A stretch of DNA of 5,554 nucleotides from Candidatus Poribacteria bacterium. Its GTDB lineage: Bacteria > Poribacteria > WGA-4E > B28-G17. The notes beneath the pieces are model-generated. The model ran no database searches, was not told the origin of the DNA, and saw nothing but the letters and a program-made list of their open reading frames with translations. The position numbers and the translations under genes are program-made. The DNA lies in contig QNBQ01000147.1 in the NCBI GenBank assembly GCA_003645735.1, positions 1 through 5,554 on the forward strand. Direction: 5' to 3'. Of this stretch, positions 1 to 5,554 are shown one piece after another (positions within the stretch are counted from its first letter, which is position 1; each line of letters begins with the position of its first letter).

Positions 1-758
1 CTGACCGTGACGCTCCCCCCGTCCTCGGAGAAGAGCTTCTCCACCTTCTCCACCTTGGCGAACGCGAACCCTTTGTCCCTGTAAAGCTCTTCGATCCTCT
101 TGACATCCTCCTCCAGAACGGACTCCCTCAGAAACTTCCCCTTCCTGGTCTTCATGACCTTCCTTATCGCCCTGTCCGACAGGCTATCGTTCCCCACGAA
201 CTCCACTTTCCCCACCTTGACCTTCCGGCCTTCGTCTATTCTGAACACCAAGTCGATCGTCCCGTCGCCGTTCTCCTCCCTGACGGCCTTGACCTTCGCG
301 TTGTAATACCCCTTCTCCTTGTAAAGCTCCTCTATCCTCCGCTCGTTGTCCCAGACGGTCTTCTCGTGATAGAACTCCCCGGGGGAGATGTTGATCCTAT
401 CCCTGATCTCCTTCTCCTTGATGGCGCTGTTTCCTTCGATCCTTATCTCCTTGATCTTCGGGCTTTCGAACAGCTTGTATTCGACGATCAGCCCCTCCTC
501 CGTCGGCCGGACGTCCACCTGGATGTCGTAGAACGCCCCCGTCGAGTTGTAGATCTCCTTTATGTCCTTCGACAGCTTATCGATCGATATCTCCTCGCCG
601 ACCTCGGTCTCTATGAGGCTTCTTATCAGCTCCTCGGAGATCGTCTTGTTGCCGGTTATCCTGATCTCCTTGACCGTGAGGCTGGGGTCCTGGGCGAGAC
701 AGAAGGGGCAGGCGGCTACGAGCATCGCCAGGATCGACGCTTTCAAAATCCTTCCCAT
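1..758 (-). CDS. bamA: Outer-membrane protein assembly factor BamA, N-terminal part (signal peptide plus three POTRA domains); 3' end outside window
   Basis: BamA is the Omp85-family core of the BAM complex, which folds and inserts beta-barrel proteins into the outer membrane. I translated the minus strand by hand: 252 codons are open from ATG at 758 to the window edge. Residues 1-22 form a signal peptide (R3 and K6, hydrophobic 9-16, likely cleavage after CLA at 20-22). Three POTRA repeats follow, at about 26-97, 98-176 and 177 to the edge. Each opens with the typical beta-strand plus GN turn: IRITGN 32-37, IRIEGN 105-110, VEFVGN 185-190. The helix and KG turn (RIEELYKEKGYY, RIEELYRDKGFA) are clear in repeats two and three. 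Family members are usually about 750-850 residues with five POTRAs and a C-terminal barrel, so roughly the first third is visible. The start is supported by an upstream GGAGGT. It lies 56 nt after clpC on the same strand. A POTRA-only Omp85 relative such as TamA cannot be fully excluded, but POTRA number and the lol neighbours favour BamA. Confidence 0.9.
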   Translation of the reverse strand, partial: MGRILKASILAMLVAACPFCLAQDPSLTVKEIRITGNKTISEELIRSLIETEVGEEISIDKLSKDIKEIYNSTGAFYDIQVDVRPTEEGLIVEYKLFESPKIKEIRIEGNSAIKEKEIRDRINISPGEFYHEKTVWDNERRIEELYKEKGYYNAKVKAVREENGDGTIDLVFRIDEGRKVKVGKVEFVGNDSLSDRAIRKVMKTRKGKFLRESVLEEDVKRIEELYRDKGFAFAKVEKVEKLFSEDGGSVTV

Positions 759-766
759 CGGTTGAA

Positions 767-792
767 CACCTCCGAGGTGGGGTGAGGGAGGT
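767..792 (-). promoter_or_regulatory. Possible RBS-masking hairpins in the bamA leader
   Basis: In the transcript, the bamA Shine-Dalgarno GGAGGU (768-773) is exactly complementary to ACCUCC (787-792). This would give a 6-bp stem with a 13-nt loop. A second, mutually exclusive pairing is CACC/GGUG around a 5-nt loop, within the near-palindrome CACCTCGGAGGTG at 767-779. Both pairings cover the ribosome-binding site. The complementarity is seen directly. A regulatory role is inference, and the region's GC richness and purine/pyrimidine strand bias make chance pairing plausible. Confidence 0.3.
768..773 (-). promoter_or_regulatory. Shine-Dalgarno sequence of bamA
   Basis: The minus strand reads GGAGGT with 9 nt before the ATG at 758. 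It is a near-perfect match to the 16S rRNA tail and fixes the bamA start just ahead of a good signal peptide. The site can be covered by upstream complementary bases (see the next entry). Confidence 0.8.
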
Positions 793-814
793 TTCGAACG
801 GGAATATAAACGAT

Positions 815-3214
815 TCATCCGCCCACCGTGTTGACCTGTTCGACACCTTTTTCGGCGGGCCGGACTGTAACCCTCCCCCCGTCGGAGACCAGCCTGACCG
901 GCTCCCCGGGCGAGATCTCGCCGGCCAGGATCGCCTCCGCCAACACGTCCTCCACGTTCCTCTGAACCTCCCTCCTCAGCCCCCTGGCCCCGGTTTCGGG
1001 CTTGTATCCGAGCTTGACGACCAGATCCACGACCGACTCATCAACCTCGACCCGATACCCGTTCTCACTCGCCTTCTCGACCACCTCCTCCAACATCATC
1101 CGGGCTATCCGCCTTATGTGATCCATCTCCAGCGGCCTGAAGATGACGATCTCGTCTATCCTGTTGAGGAACTCGGGGTTGAACCTCTCCTTCAGGTTGG
1201 AGAAGATCCTCTCCCTCATCATCTCCACGGAGCTTCTAAGCTCGACCATCGAGAATCCCAGCTTCCTGTTGTAGGTGATGTCGCGCGTCCCCACGTTTGA
1301 AGTCATGATCAGGATCGTGTTGCGGAAATCGACCGTGTGGCCGAGGTTATCCGACAGCCTCCCGTCCTCCAGTATCTGGAGCAGGATGTTGTAGACGTCG
1401 GGGTGGGCCTTTTCGATCTCGTCGAACAGCACCACGGAATAGGGCTTCCTCCTCACCCTCTCCGTCAGCTCTCCCCCCTCGTTGTAGCCCACGTATCCGG
1501 GCGGAGCGCCTATGAGGCGCGAGACGGTGAACCTCTCCATGAACTCGGACATATCCAGCCTTATGAGGGCGTCCTCCCTGCCGAAGAGGACCTCAGCTAT
1601 GACCTTGGCCAGGTAGCTTTTGCCCACGCCGGTCGGCCCTATGAAGAGGAAGGAGCCTATGGGCCTGTTCGGGTTTTTCAGGCCGGCCCTCGACCTCCTT
1701 ATCGCCCGGCAGACCGTCTCTATCGCCTCATCCTGGCCGATCACCCTCTTTTTAAGCTCCTCCTCCAGCCTCATGACCTTCTGGCTCTCGCTTTCGGTCA
1801 GCCTGCTGACCGGTATCCCCGTCCACCTGGAGACGACCTCCGCCACCTCCCTTTCTGTCACGACGATCCTGTAGCTCATCATCCTCTCTTTGATCAGCTC
1901 CTCCCTGGCCTTCAGCTGGATCGACAGCTCGAAGTCCTCCTCGGCCTTCGCCTGTTCCCTCCTCCTCATCACCTCCCTCAGCTCCCTCTCGAGCTCCTTC
2001 AGCTCCCCGGAGGTCCGATGGGCCTTAAGCCTCGCCAGCGCCCCCGCCTCGTCTATGACGTCTATCGCCTTGTCCGGCAGGTATCTGTCCTGAATGTATC
2101 TGTCGGCCAGCCTGACGGCCGCCTGGACGGCCTCGTCGGTGTAGACGACGTTGTGGTGGGCCTCATACCTGTGTTTTATGCCGTTTATGATCCTGATCGT
2201 CTCCTGAGGGGTGGGCGGGTCGATCAGGACGGGCTGGAACCTCCTCTCGAGCGCACCGTCCCGCTCGATGTATTTCCTGTATTCGTCCAGGGTGGTGGCG
2301 CCGATGCACTGCAGCTCGCCCCTGGCCAGGGCCGGCTTGAGCATGTTGGACGCGTCTATGGCGCCCTCCCCCGCCCCGGCGCCGACTATCGTGTGTATCT
2401 CGTCGATGAAGAGGATGACGTTGCCCGCCTTCCTTATCTCGTTCAGGACCCCCTTCATCCTCTCCTCGAACTGCCCCCTAAACTTCGTGCCGGCCACCAA
2501 AGCCCCTATGTCGAGCGCGAGGAGCCTTTTACCCAGAAGCAGCGGCGGCACCTTGCCCTCGGCTATCCTCTGGGCCAGCCCCTCGACTATGGCCGTCTTC
2601 CCAACGCCGGGCTCCCCTATGAGCACCGGGTTGTTCTTCGTCCGCCTCAGCAGTATCCCTATGATCCTCTCAAGCTCCCTCTCCCTGCCTATGAGCGGGT
2701 CGAGCTTTCCCTCCCGGGCCAGCTGCGTTATGTCGCGGCAGAAGTGGTCGAGCATCGGCGTCGCCTCGCCCTGGGCGATCCCCGCCCTCCGGGCTATGAT
2801 GCTTTTGAGCCTCTCGGCGTCGACCCCGTATCTTTCGAGCACTATGGCCGCCAGGCCCTCCCTCTCCTTCAGCAGCCCCAAAAGCAGGTGATCGGTGCCG
2901 ATGTAAGGCGTGCCGAGCGACCTAGCCTCCTCGATCGATATCTGTATCACCTTGTTCAGCCTGGGCGATTGCTCCGGCCTCAGGACGTAGAACCTGGTCG
3001 TGCTCCTGCCGGCCAGGATCTGCTCCAGCTCGGCCTTCATCTCCGATGGGTTGACCCCCATTGCCTTCAGCGCCTGGACCGCCTCGCTGTTCTCCTCCTG
3101 AAGGATGGCCAGAAGGAGGTGTTCGGTGTCGGCGACCGGGTGGTTGAACCTGGCCGCCTCCTCGATGGCCGTCTGGAGCGCCCTCTGCGCCCTCTTCGTA
3201 TACCTCGGTATCAT
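815..3214 (-). CDS. clpC: ATP-dependent Clp protease ATP-binding subunit ClpC (Hsp100 AAA+ unfoldase)
   Basis: This is a hexameric cytoplasmic unfoldase that threads substrates into the ClpP peptidase. At 799 residues it is near normal ClpC length. Domains in order: a double Clp N-terminal repeat (about 1-145, with TEHLLLAIL near 30 and TDHLLLGLL near 107); AAA1 with Walker A GEPGVGKT 200-207, Walker B FIDE 269-272 and arginines R324/R325; a short middle domain with a UVR-like motif (about 415-445, DFE at 427-429); AAA2 with Walker A GPTGVGKS 526-533, Walker B LFDE 596-599, arginine finger R685 and sensor-2 GAR 742-744; and a C-terminal small domain. KLGF at 651-654 fits the hydrophobic-G-F loop that docks on ClpP. 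The short middle domain and this loop separate it from ClpB, although the first N-repeat looks somewhat ClpB-like. The ATG overlaps the ilvE stop (ATGA), so translation is probably coupled. No ctsR, mcsA or mcsB lies in the window, and a clpP gene must be elsewhere. Confidence 0.96.
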   Translation of the reverse strand: MIPRYTKRAQRALQTAIEEAARFNHPVADTEHLLLAILQEENSEAVQALKAMGVNPSEMKAELEQILAGRSTTRFYVLRPEQSPRLNKVIQISIEEARSLGTPYIGTDHLLLGLLKEREGLAAIVLERYGVDAERLKSIIARRAGIAQGEATPMLDHFCRDITQLAREGKLDPLIGRERELERIIGILLRRTKNNPVLIGEPGVGKTAIVEGLAQRIAEGKVPPLLLGKRLLALDIGALVAGTKFRGQFEERMKGVLNEIRKAGNVILFIDEIHTIVGAGAGEGAIDASNMLKPALARGELQCIGATTLDEYRKYIERDGALERRFQPVLIDPPTPQETIRIINGIKHRYEAHHNVVYTDEAVQAAVRLADRYIQDRYLPDKAIDVIDEAGALARLKAHRTSGELKELERELREVMRRREQAKAEEDFELSIQLKAREELIKERMMSYRIVVTEREVAEVVSRWTGIPVSRLTESESQKVMRLEEELKKRVIGQDEAIETVCRAIRRSRAGLKNPNRPIGSFLFIGPTGVGKSYLAKVIAEVLFGREDALIRLDMSEFMERFTVSRLIGAPPGYVGYNEGGELTERVRRKPYSVVLFDEIEKAHPDVYNILLQILEDGRLSDNLGHTVDFRNTILIMTSNVGTRDITYNRKLGFSMVELRSSVEMMRERIFSNLKERFNPEFLNRIDEIVIFRPLEMDHIRRIARMMLEEVVEKASENGYRVEVDESVVDLVVKLGYKPETGARGLRREVQRNVEDVLAEAILAGEISPGEPVRLVSDGGRVTVRPAEKGVEQVNTVGG

Positions 3215-4098
3215 GATCCCCCTTCTTCCCCGTAGATCGGCGTCCCGTGCGTCCTGGCGTATTCCCTGAAGGCCTCCATGATCTTAAGCGTCAGCTGTCC
3301 GGGCTTACCGTCACCTATCGGCCTGCCGTCCACCTCGACAACCGGTATCACCTCGGCCGCTGTGCCCGTCAGGAAACACTCGTCCGCGGTGTAAAGCTCG
3401 TAACGGGTGAACGGCTCCTCCCTCACCTCGATCCCCATCCCCCTCGCAAGCTCCATGACGGTGTTCCTCGTTATCCCCTCGAGCGCGCCGATGTAGACGG
3501 GCGGGGTTATGAGCGAGCCGTTCCGGACGATGAAGACGTTGTCGCCGGTGCACTCCACCACATACCCCTCCGCGTTCAGCATTATCGCCTCCTCGACCCC
3601 CGCCAGCTTCCCCTCTATCTTGGCGAGGATGTTGTTCAGGTAGTTGAGGGATTTTATCCGCGGGTTGAGGGCCTCGACGTAGTTGCGGCGGGTCGAGACG
3701 GTTATGACCCTGAGCCCCTCCTTGTAATACCTCTCGGGGTAGAGGACGATCTTGTCCGCTATGCAAAAAACCGTCGGCTCGCGGCATTTGTCCGGGTCAA
3801 GCCCCAGATCGCCCTCCCCTCTCGTCACCACCAGCCTGATGTAGGCGTCCCGTAGGTTGTTCCTCCTCAGCGTCTCCAGGACGACCTCCCGCATCTCCTC
3901 CATGCTGAGGGGTATCCTCAGCCTTATCGCCTTGGCCGAGTCATACAGCCTCTTGAGGTGCTCGTCCAGCTTGAAAACCCTGCCGTTGTATGACCTTATC
4001 CCCTCGAAAACCCCGTCCCCGTAAAGGAGGCCGTGGTCGAAGACCGATATCTTAGCCTCCTCCTTTGGAACGAACTTCCCGTTGAGGTAGATAAGCAT
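3211..4098 (-). CDS. ilvE: Branched-chain amino-acid aminotransferase (PLP fold type IV)
   Basis: The enzyme transfers the amino group between glutamate and the 2-oxo acids of leucine, isoleucine and valine. This is the last step of their synthesis and the first of their breakdown, in the cytoplasm. At 295 residues it matches the compact family type. Visible signatures: YLNG near 4-7, FDHGLLYGDGVFEGIR 20-35, the PLP-lysine context RIKSLNYLNN with K149, E182 in the VVECTGDNVF stretch expected to hold the pyridine nitrogen, LEGITRN 206-212 and TGTAAEVIPV 244-253. The FEGIR element and the TGTAAE phosphate-cup region favour a branched-chain enzyme over D-amino-acid transaminase or aminodeoxychorismate lyase, but substrate preference in this fold cannot be proved from sequence. 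The ATG lies inside lolD, 47 nt before the lolD stop, and has a perfect AGGAGG 6 nt upstream. The N-terminal MLIYLNGKFVP matches the family start, so this overlap is real. The stop overlaps the clpC ATG. Confidence 0.93.
   Translation of the reverse strand: MLIYLNGKFVPKEEAKISVFDHGLLYGDGVFEGIRSYNGRVFKLDEHLKRLYDSAKAIRLRIPLSMEEMREVVLETLRRNNLRDAYIRLVVTRGEGDLGLDPDKCREPTVFCIADKIVLYPERYYKEGLRVITVSTRRNYVEALNPRIKSLNYLNNILAKIEGKLAGVEEAIMLNAEGYVVECTGDNVFIVRNGSLITPPVYIGALEGITRNTVMELARGMGIEVREEPFTRYELYTADECFLTGTAAEVIPVVEVDGRPIGDGKPGQLTLKIMEAFREYARTHGTPIYGEEGGS
3217..3224 (-). promoter_or_regulatory. Shine-Dalgarno-like purine tract of clpC, inside the ilvE 3' end
   Basis: The minus strand reads AAGGGGGA directly before TC-ATG. 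It differs from AAGGAGG at one base, where a G-U wobble would be tolerated. The tract is also read as the last Glu-Gly-Gly codons of ilvE. Together with the ATGA stop/start overlap, this indicates that ribosomes finishing ilvE restart on clpC. Confidence 0.6.
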
Positions 4099-4798
4099 CT
4101 ATCTCCTCCTGGGATAAGGGTTCGATTTTCCCGTCGATCATCCGAAAGATCCTATCCCCCCTCACGGCCAGCGAGGGGTCATGCGTCGCCAGGATAAGCG
4201 TTTTGCCGGTGGCCTCCTTAAGCTCCCAAATCAGTCTGAACACCGTCTCGCCCGTCCTCTTGTCCAAGTTGCCCGTCGGCTCGTCGGCGATCAGGACGTC
4301 GGGGTCGTTTATCAGCGCCCTGGCCACCGCCACCCTTTGCCTCTCCCCTCCCGAAAGCTGTGAGGGTTTGTGGTCCATCCTCTCCTTCAGGCCGACCCTT
4401 TTCAGCATCTCCTCCGCCCTCGAGAAGGCCTCATCGCGCGGAACGCCCGCTATCAGGGCGCCCAGCGCCACGTTCTCCAGAGCCGTGAACTCCGGAAGCA
4501 GGTAGTGGAACTGGAAGACGAAGCCGATCCGACGCGATCTGAACTCCGCGAGCTCGTCGTCGCTCATCTGGAACAGATCCCTCCCATCGAAAAGCACGGT
4601 TCCCGAGCTGGGCCTCTCCAGCGCCCCTAATATGTGGAGGAAGGTGCTCTTGCCCACCCCGGACGGCCCCACCACGCAGACCATCTCCCCCCTCCTCACC
4701 TCGACCGATATCCCCTTCAACACGTGGAGCTCATTAGCGCCGTCGAAGAACTTCTTGTGTAGATCGATCACCCGGATGATGGCGTCGCCCTCACTCAT
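4052..4798 (-). CDS. lolD: Lipoprotein-releasing system ATP-binding protein LolD
   Basis: This is the ATPase of the LolCDE-type ABC complex, which extracts mature lipoproteins from the outer leaflet of the inner membrane and passes them to LolA. It acts on the cytoplasmic face. The ABC motifs are complete: Walker A GPSGVGKS 44-51, Q-loop Q96 in VFQFHYLLPEFTALENV (94-110, a LolD-like stretch), signature LSGGERQRVAVARAL 148-162, Walker B LIADEPTGNLD 169-179 and H-loop H206. The adjacent permease confirms a Lol role over the related MacB and FtsE ATPases. Its 248 residues exceed the usual 220-235 because about 24 residues follow the normal end near DGKI (222-225). The last 14 of these, plus the stop codon, overlap ilvE in another frame and have codons unlike the rest of the gene. 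The ATG overlaps the permease stop by 8 nt, with GGAGG upstream. Confidence 0.93.
   Translation of the reverse strand: MSEGDAIIRVIDLHKKFFDGANELHVLKGISVEVRRGEMVCVVGPSGVGKSTFLHILGALERPSSGTVLFDGRDLFQMSDDELAEFRSRRIGFVFQFHYLLPEFTALENVALGALIAGVPRDEAFSRAEEMLKRVGLKERMDHKPSQLSGGERQRVAVARALINDPDVLIADEPTGNLDKRTGETVFRLIWELKEATGKTLILATHDPSLAVRGDRIFRMIDGKIEPLSQEEIDAYLPQREVRSKGGG
4105..4110 (-). promoter_or_regulatory. Shine-Dalgarno sequence of ilvE, inside lolD
   Basis: The minus strand reads AGGAGG, then 6 nt, then the ATG at 4098. It is the strongest ribosome-binding site in the window, and in the lolD frame it falls in Gln-Glu-Glu codons. It supports independent initiation of ilvE inside lolD and decides the ilvE start despite the long overlap. 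Confidence 0.8.
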
Positions 4799-5554
4799 AT
4801 CTCAACGCCTCCGCGGGGCTGAGCTTTGAGGCCTGCTTGGCCGGGTAAAGGGTCGCAAGCCAACAGATTATCAGCACGGCCAGGTTTATGAGGCCGACCA
4901 CCGTCCAATCGACCACGATCGGAAGGGTGGAGAAGGGGTATACGTCGGTGTATGGGACGGGTATGTGAACCCATCTCTGCAGAACCTCGCACAGCCCCAG
5001 CCCCAACCCTGTCCCCAGTGCCGCGCCGCAGATCCCTATGACGACCCCCTGAAGCGTGAATATCCGGGCTATGCTCCTGTTTTTGGCGCCCATCGCCTTC
5101 AGTATCCCTATGTCCTTCACCTTCTCCATGACCAGCATGATCAGCATGCTCGTTATGTTGAAAGCGGCCACCAGCACTATGAGCGCCTCGACGATGAAGG
5201 TGACCTTTCTCTCAAGCGCCATGGCGCTGAACAGGTTCCCGTGAAGCTCCATCCAGGTGCGCGGCAGAAACTCGAACCCCAGCTTCGAAAGTATCCTCAT
5301 CCTCACCTCGTCCGCCTTCCCGGGGTCCTCCACCCTCACCTCCACCCTGCTGACCATCCCGTCAAGCTCGTAGATCTCCTGGGCGATCTTCAGGGGTATG
5401 AAGGCTAGCGCCGAGTCATACGTATACATCCCCGACTGGTATATGTCCACCACGACGAACGATCGGGTTATCGGTATGTAGCCGCCCGCCCTGACCGGGT
5501 CGGGCACCAGCTTCGAAAACAGCACGACCACGTCGCCTTTGGCCACCCCCAGCC
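4791..5554 (-). CDS. Lipoprotein-releasing ABC transporter permease, LolC/LolE family, C-terminal part; 5' end outside window
   Basis: This is the membrane subunit that works with LolD to release lipoproteins from the inner membrane. 253 residues are visible, and the frame stays open to the window edge. The apparent GTG start at 5546 is therefore internal: the preceding codons give LG, and LGVAKGD fits the family's usual LG(V)xxGD strand. Visible residues 1-116 are the end of the large periplasmic domain, including SGMYTYDSALAFI 40-52. Three membrane segments follow at about 117-141, 163-192 and 214-236. The stretch after the first (MEKVKDIGILKAMGA, 142-156) is the FtsX-type coupling region that contacts the ATPase. 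The C-terminal PAKQASKLSPAEALRYE ending is typical. The family is normally about 400-420 residues, so the first membrane segment and part of the periplasmic domain are missing here. LolC, LolE and LolF cannot be separated on this part, so no symbol is given. Confidence 0.92.
   Translation of the reverse strand, partial: LGVAKGDVVVLFSKLVPDPVRAGGYIPITRSFVVVDIYQSGMYTYDSALAFIPLKIAQEIYELDGMVSRVEVRVEDPGKADEVRMRILSKLGFEFLPRTWMELHGNLFSAMALERKVTFIVEALIVLVAAFNITSMLIMLVMEKVKDIGILKAMGAKNRSIARIFTLQGVVIGICGAALGTGLGLGLCEVLQRWVHIPVPYTDVYPFSTLPIVVDWTVVGLINLAVLIICWLATLYPAKQASKLSPAEALRYE
4808..4812 (-). promoter_or_regulatory. Shine-Dalgarno sequence of lolD, inside the permease gene
   Basis: The minus strand reads GGAGG with 9 nt before the lolD ATG. 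It lies within the last codons of the permease gene. With the 8-nt overlap, it suggests coupled translation of ATPase and permease, which fits their fixed stoichiometry in one complex. Confidence 0.65.

Noticed and set aside
80..329. Direct repeat TGTAAAGCTC at 80-89 and 320-329
   Set aside because: Both copies encode the same LYK/LYR helix in POTRA3 and POTRA2 of BamA. This is ancient domain repetition, not a mobile or regulatory repeat.
803..808. TATATT on the minus strand in the clpC-bamA gap as a possible -10 promoter box for bamA
   Set aside because: It is a good -10 match in an AT-rich patch, but no convincing -35 hexamer lies 16-18 nt upstream. It remains possible as a weak internal promoter, but is not supported enough to list.
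577..846. 89-codon minus-strand frame spanning the clpC-bamA gap
   Set aside because: It overlaps the clpC end and the bamA signal peptide and POTRA1 out of frame, and its Arg/Asp/Gly-rich composition is typical of a shifted frame. bamA reads cleanly in its own frame with a good ribosome site.
366..1300. Plus-strand open frames of 139 and 172 codons opposite bamA and clpC
   Set aside because: They lie in the same antisense register as the other shadows, have no recognisable motif and sit opposite well-supported genes.
815..3214. Calling this gene clpB instead of clpC
   Set aside because: The segment between the two AAA domains is short and UVR-like, not the roughly 120-residue ClpB coiled-coil propeller, and a KLGF ClpP-docking loop is present.
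1337..3235. 632-codon open frame on the plus strand opposite clpC
   Set aside because: It is codon-aligned with the clpC sense frame and its Pro/Leu/Asp-rich content is what reverse-complementing AGG, GAG/AAG and ATC/GTC codons gives. No domain is recognisable, and clpC is intact and full length.
5544..5546. GTG at 5546 as the start of the permease gene
   Set aside because: The frame stays open to the window edge and the protein would lack the first membrane segment and part of the periplasmic domain, so the true start lies to the right of the window.

Overview
The window reads as one minus-strand run of five genes from a diderm (Gram-negative-type) bacterium. In transcription order, from high to low coordinates, they are: the 3' part of a LolC/LolE-family lipoprotein-release permease (4791-5554, runs off the right edge); its ATPase LolD (4052-4798); a branched-chain amino-acid aminotransferase, IlvE (3211-4098); the AAA+ unfoldase ClpC (815-3214); and the N-terminal third of the outer-membrane assembly protein BamA (1-758, runs off the left edge). 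LolD and BamA are both present, which implies an outer membrane. The phylum cannot be read from this fragment.

The first four genes are fused by overlaps: 8 nt permease/lolD, 47 nt lolD/ilvE, and 4 nt (ATGA) ilvE/clpC. They are probably co-transcribed and translationally coupled. The only intergenic gap is 56 nt between clpC and bamA. It holds a strong Shine-Dalgarno sequence that can pair with either of two upstream complementary stretches. No gene-free stretch exceeds 300 bases. I saw no tRNA, rRNA, CRISPR array, insertion sequence, attachment site, origin or rho-independent terminator.

Functionally, the two ends belong to outer-membrane biogenesis: LolD and its permease extract lipoproteins from the inner membrane, and BamA inserts beta-barrels. 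As I recall, lolC/E-lolD-bamA order is common in several diderm lineages. What stands out here is the placement of ilvE and clpC between lolD and bamA. ClpC may provide protein quality control. IlvE has no obvious link to the envelope and may simply share the transcript.

The sequence is GC-rich. Arginine is mostly AGG/AGA, isoleucine is mostly ATC/ATA with few ATT, and the proteins are rich in Lys, Glu and Arg. These traits are often seen in thermophiles, but that is only a hint. TTA, CTA and TCA codons are rare in the sense frames. This leaves long open frames on the plus strand, including one of 632 codons opposite clpC, which I treat as shadows. Overall this is mostly a recognisable housekeeping region, and I do not see convincing evidence for an undescribed system. 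The points most worth a second look are the gene order, the lolD/ilvE overlap and the masked bamA ribosome-binding site.
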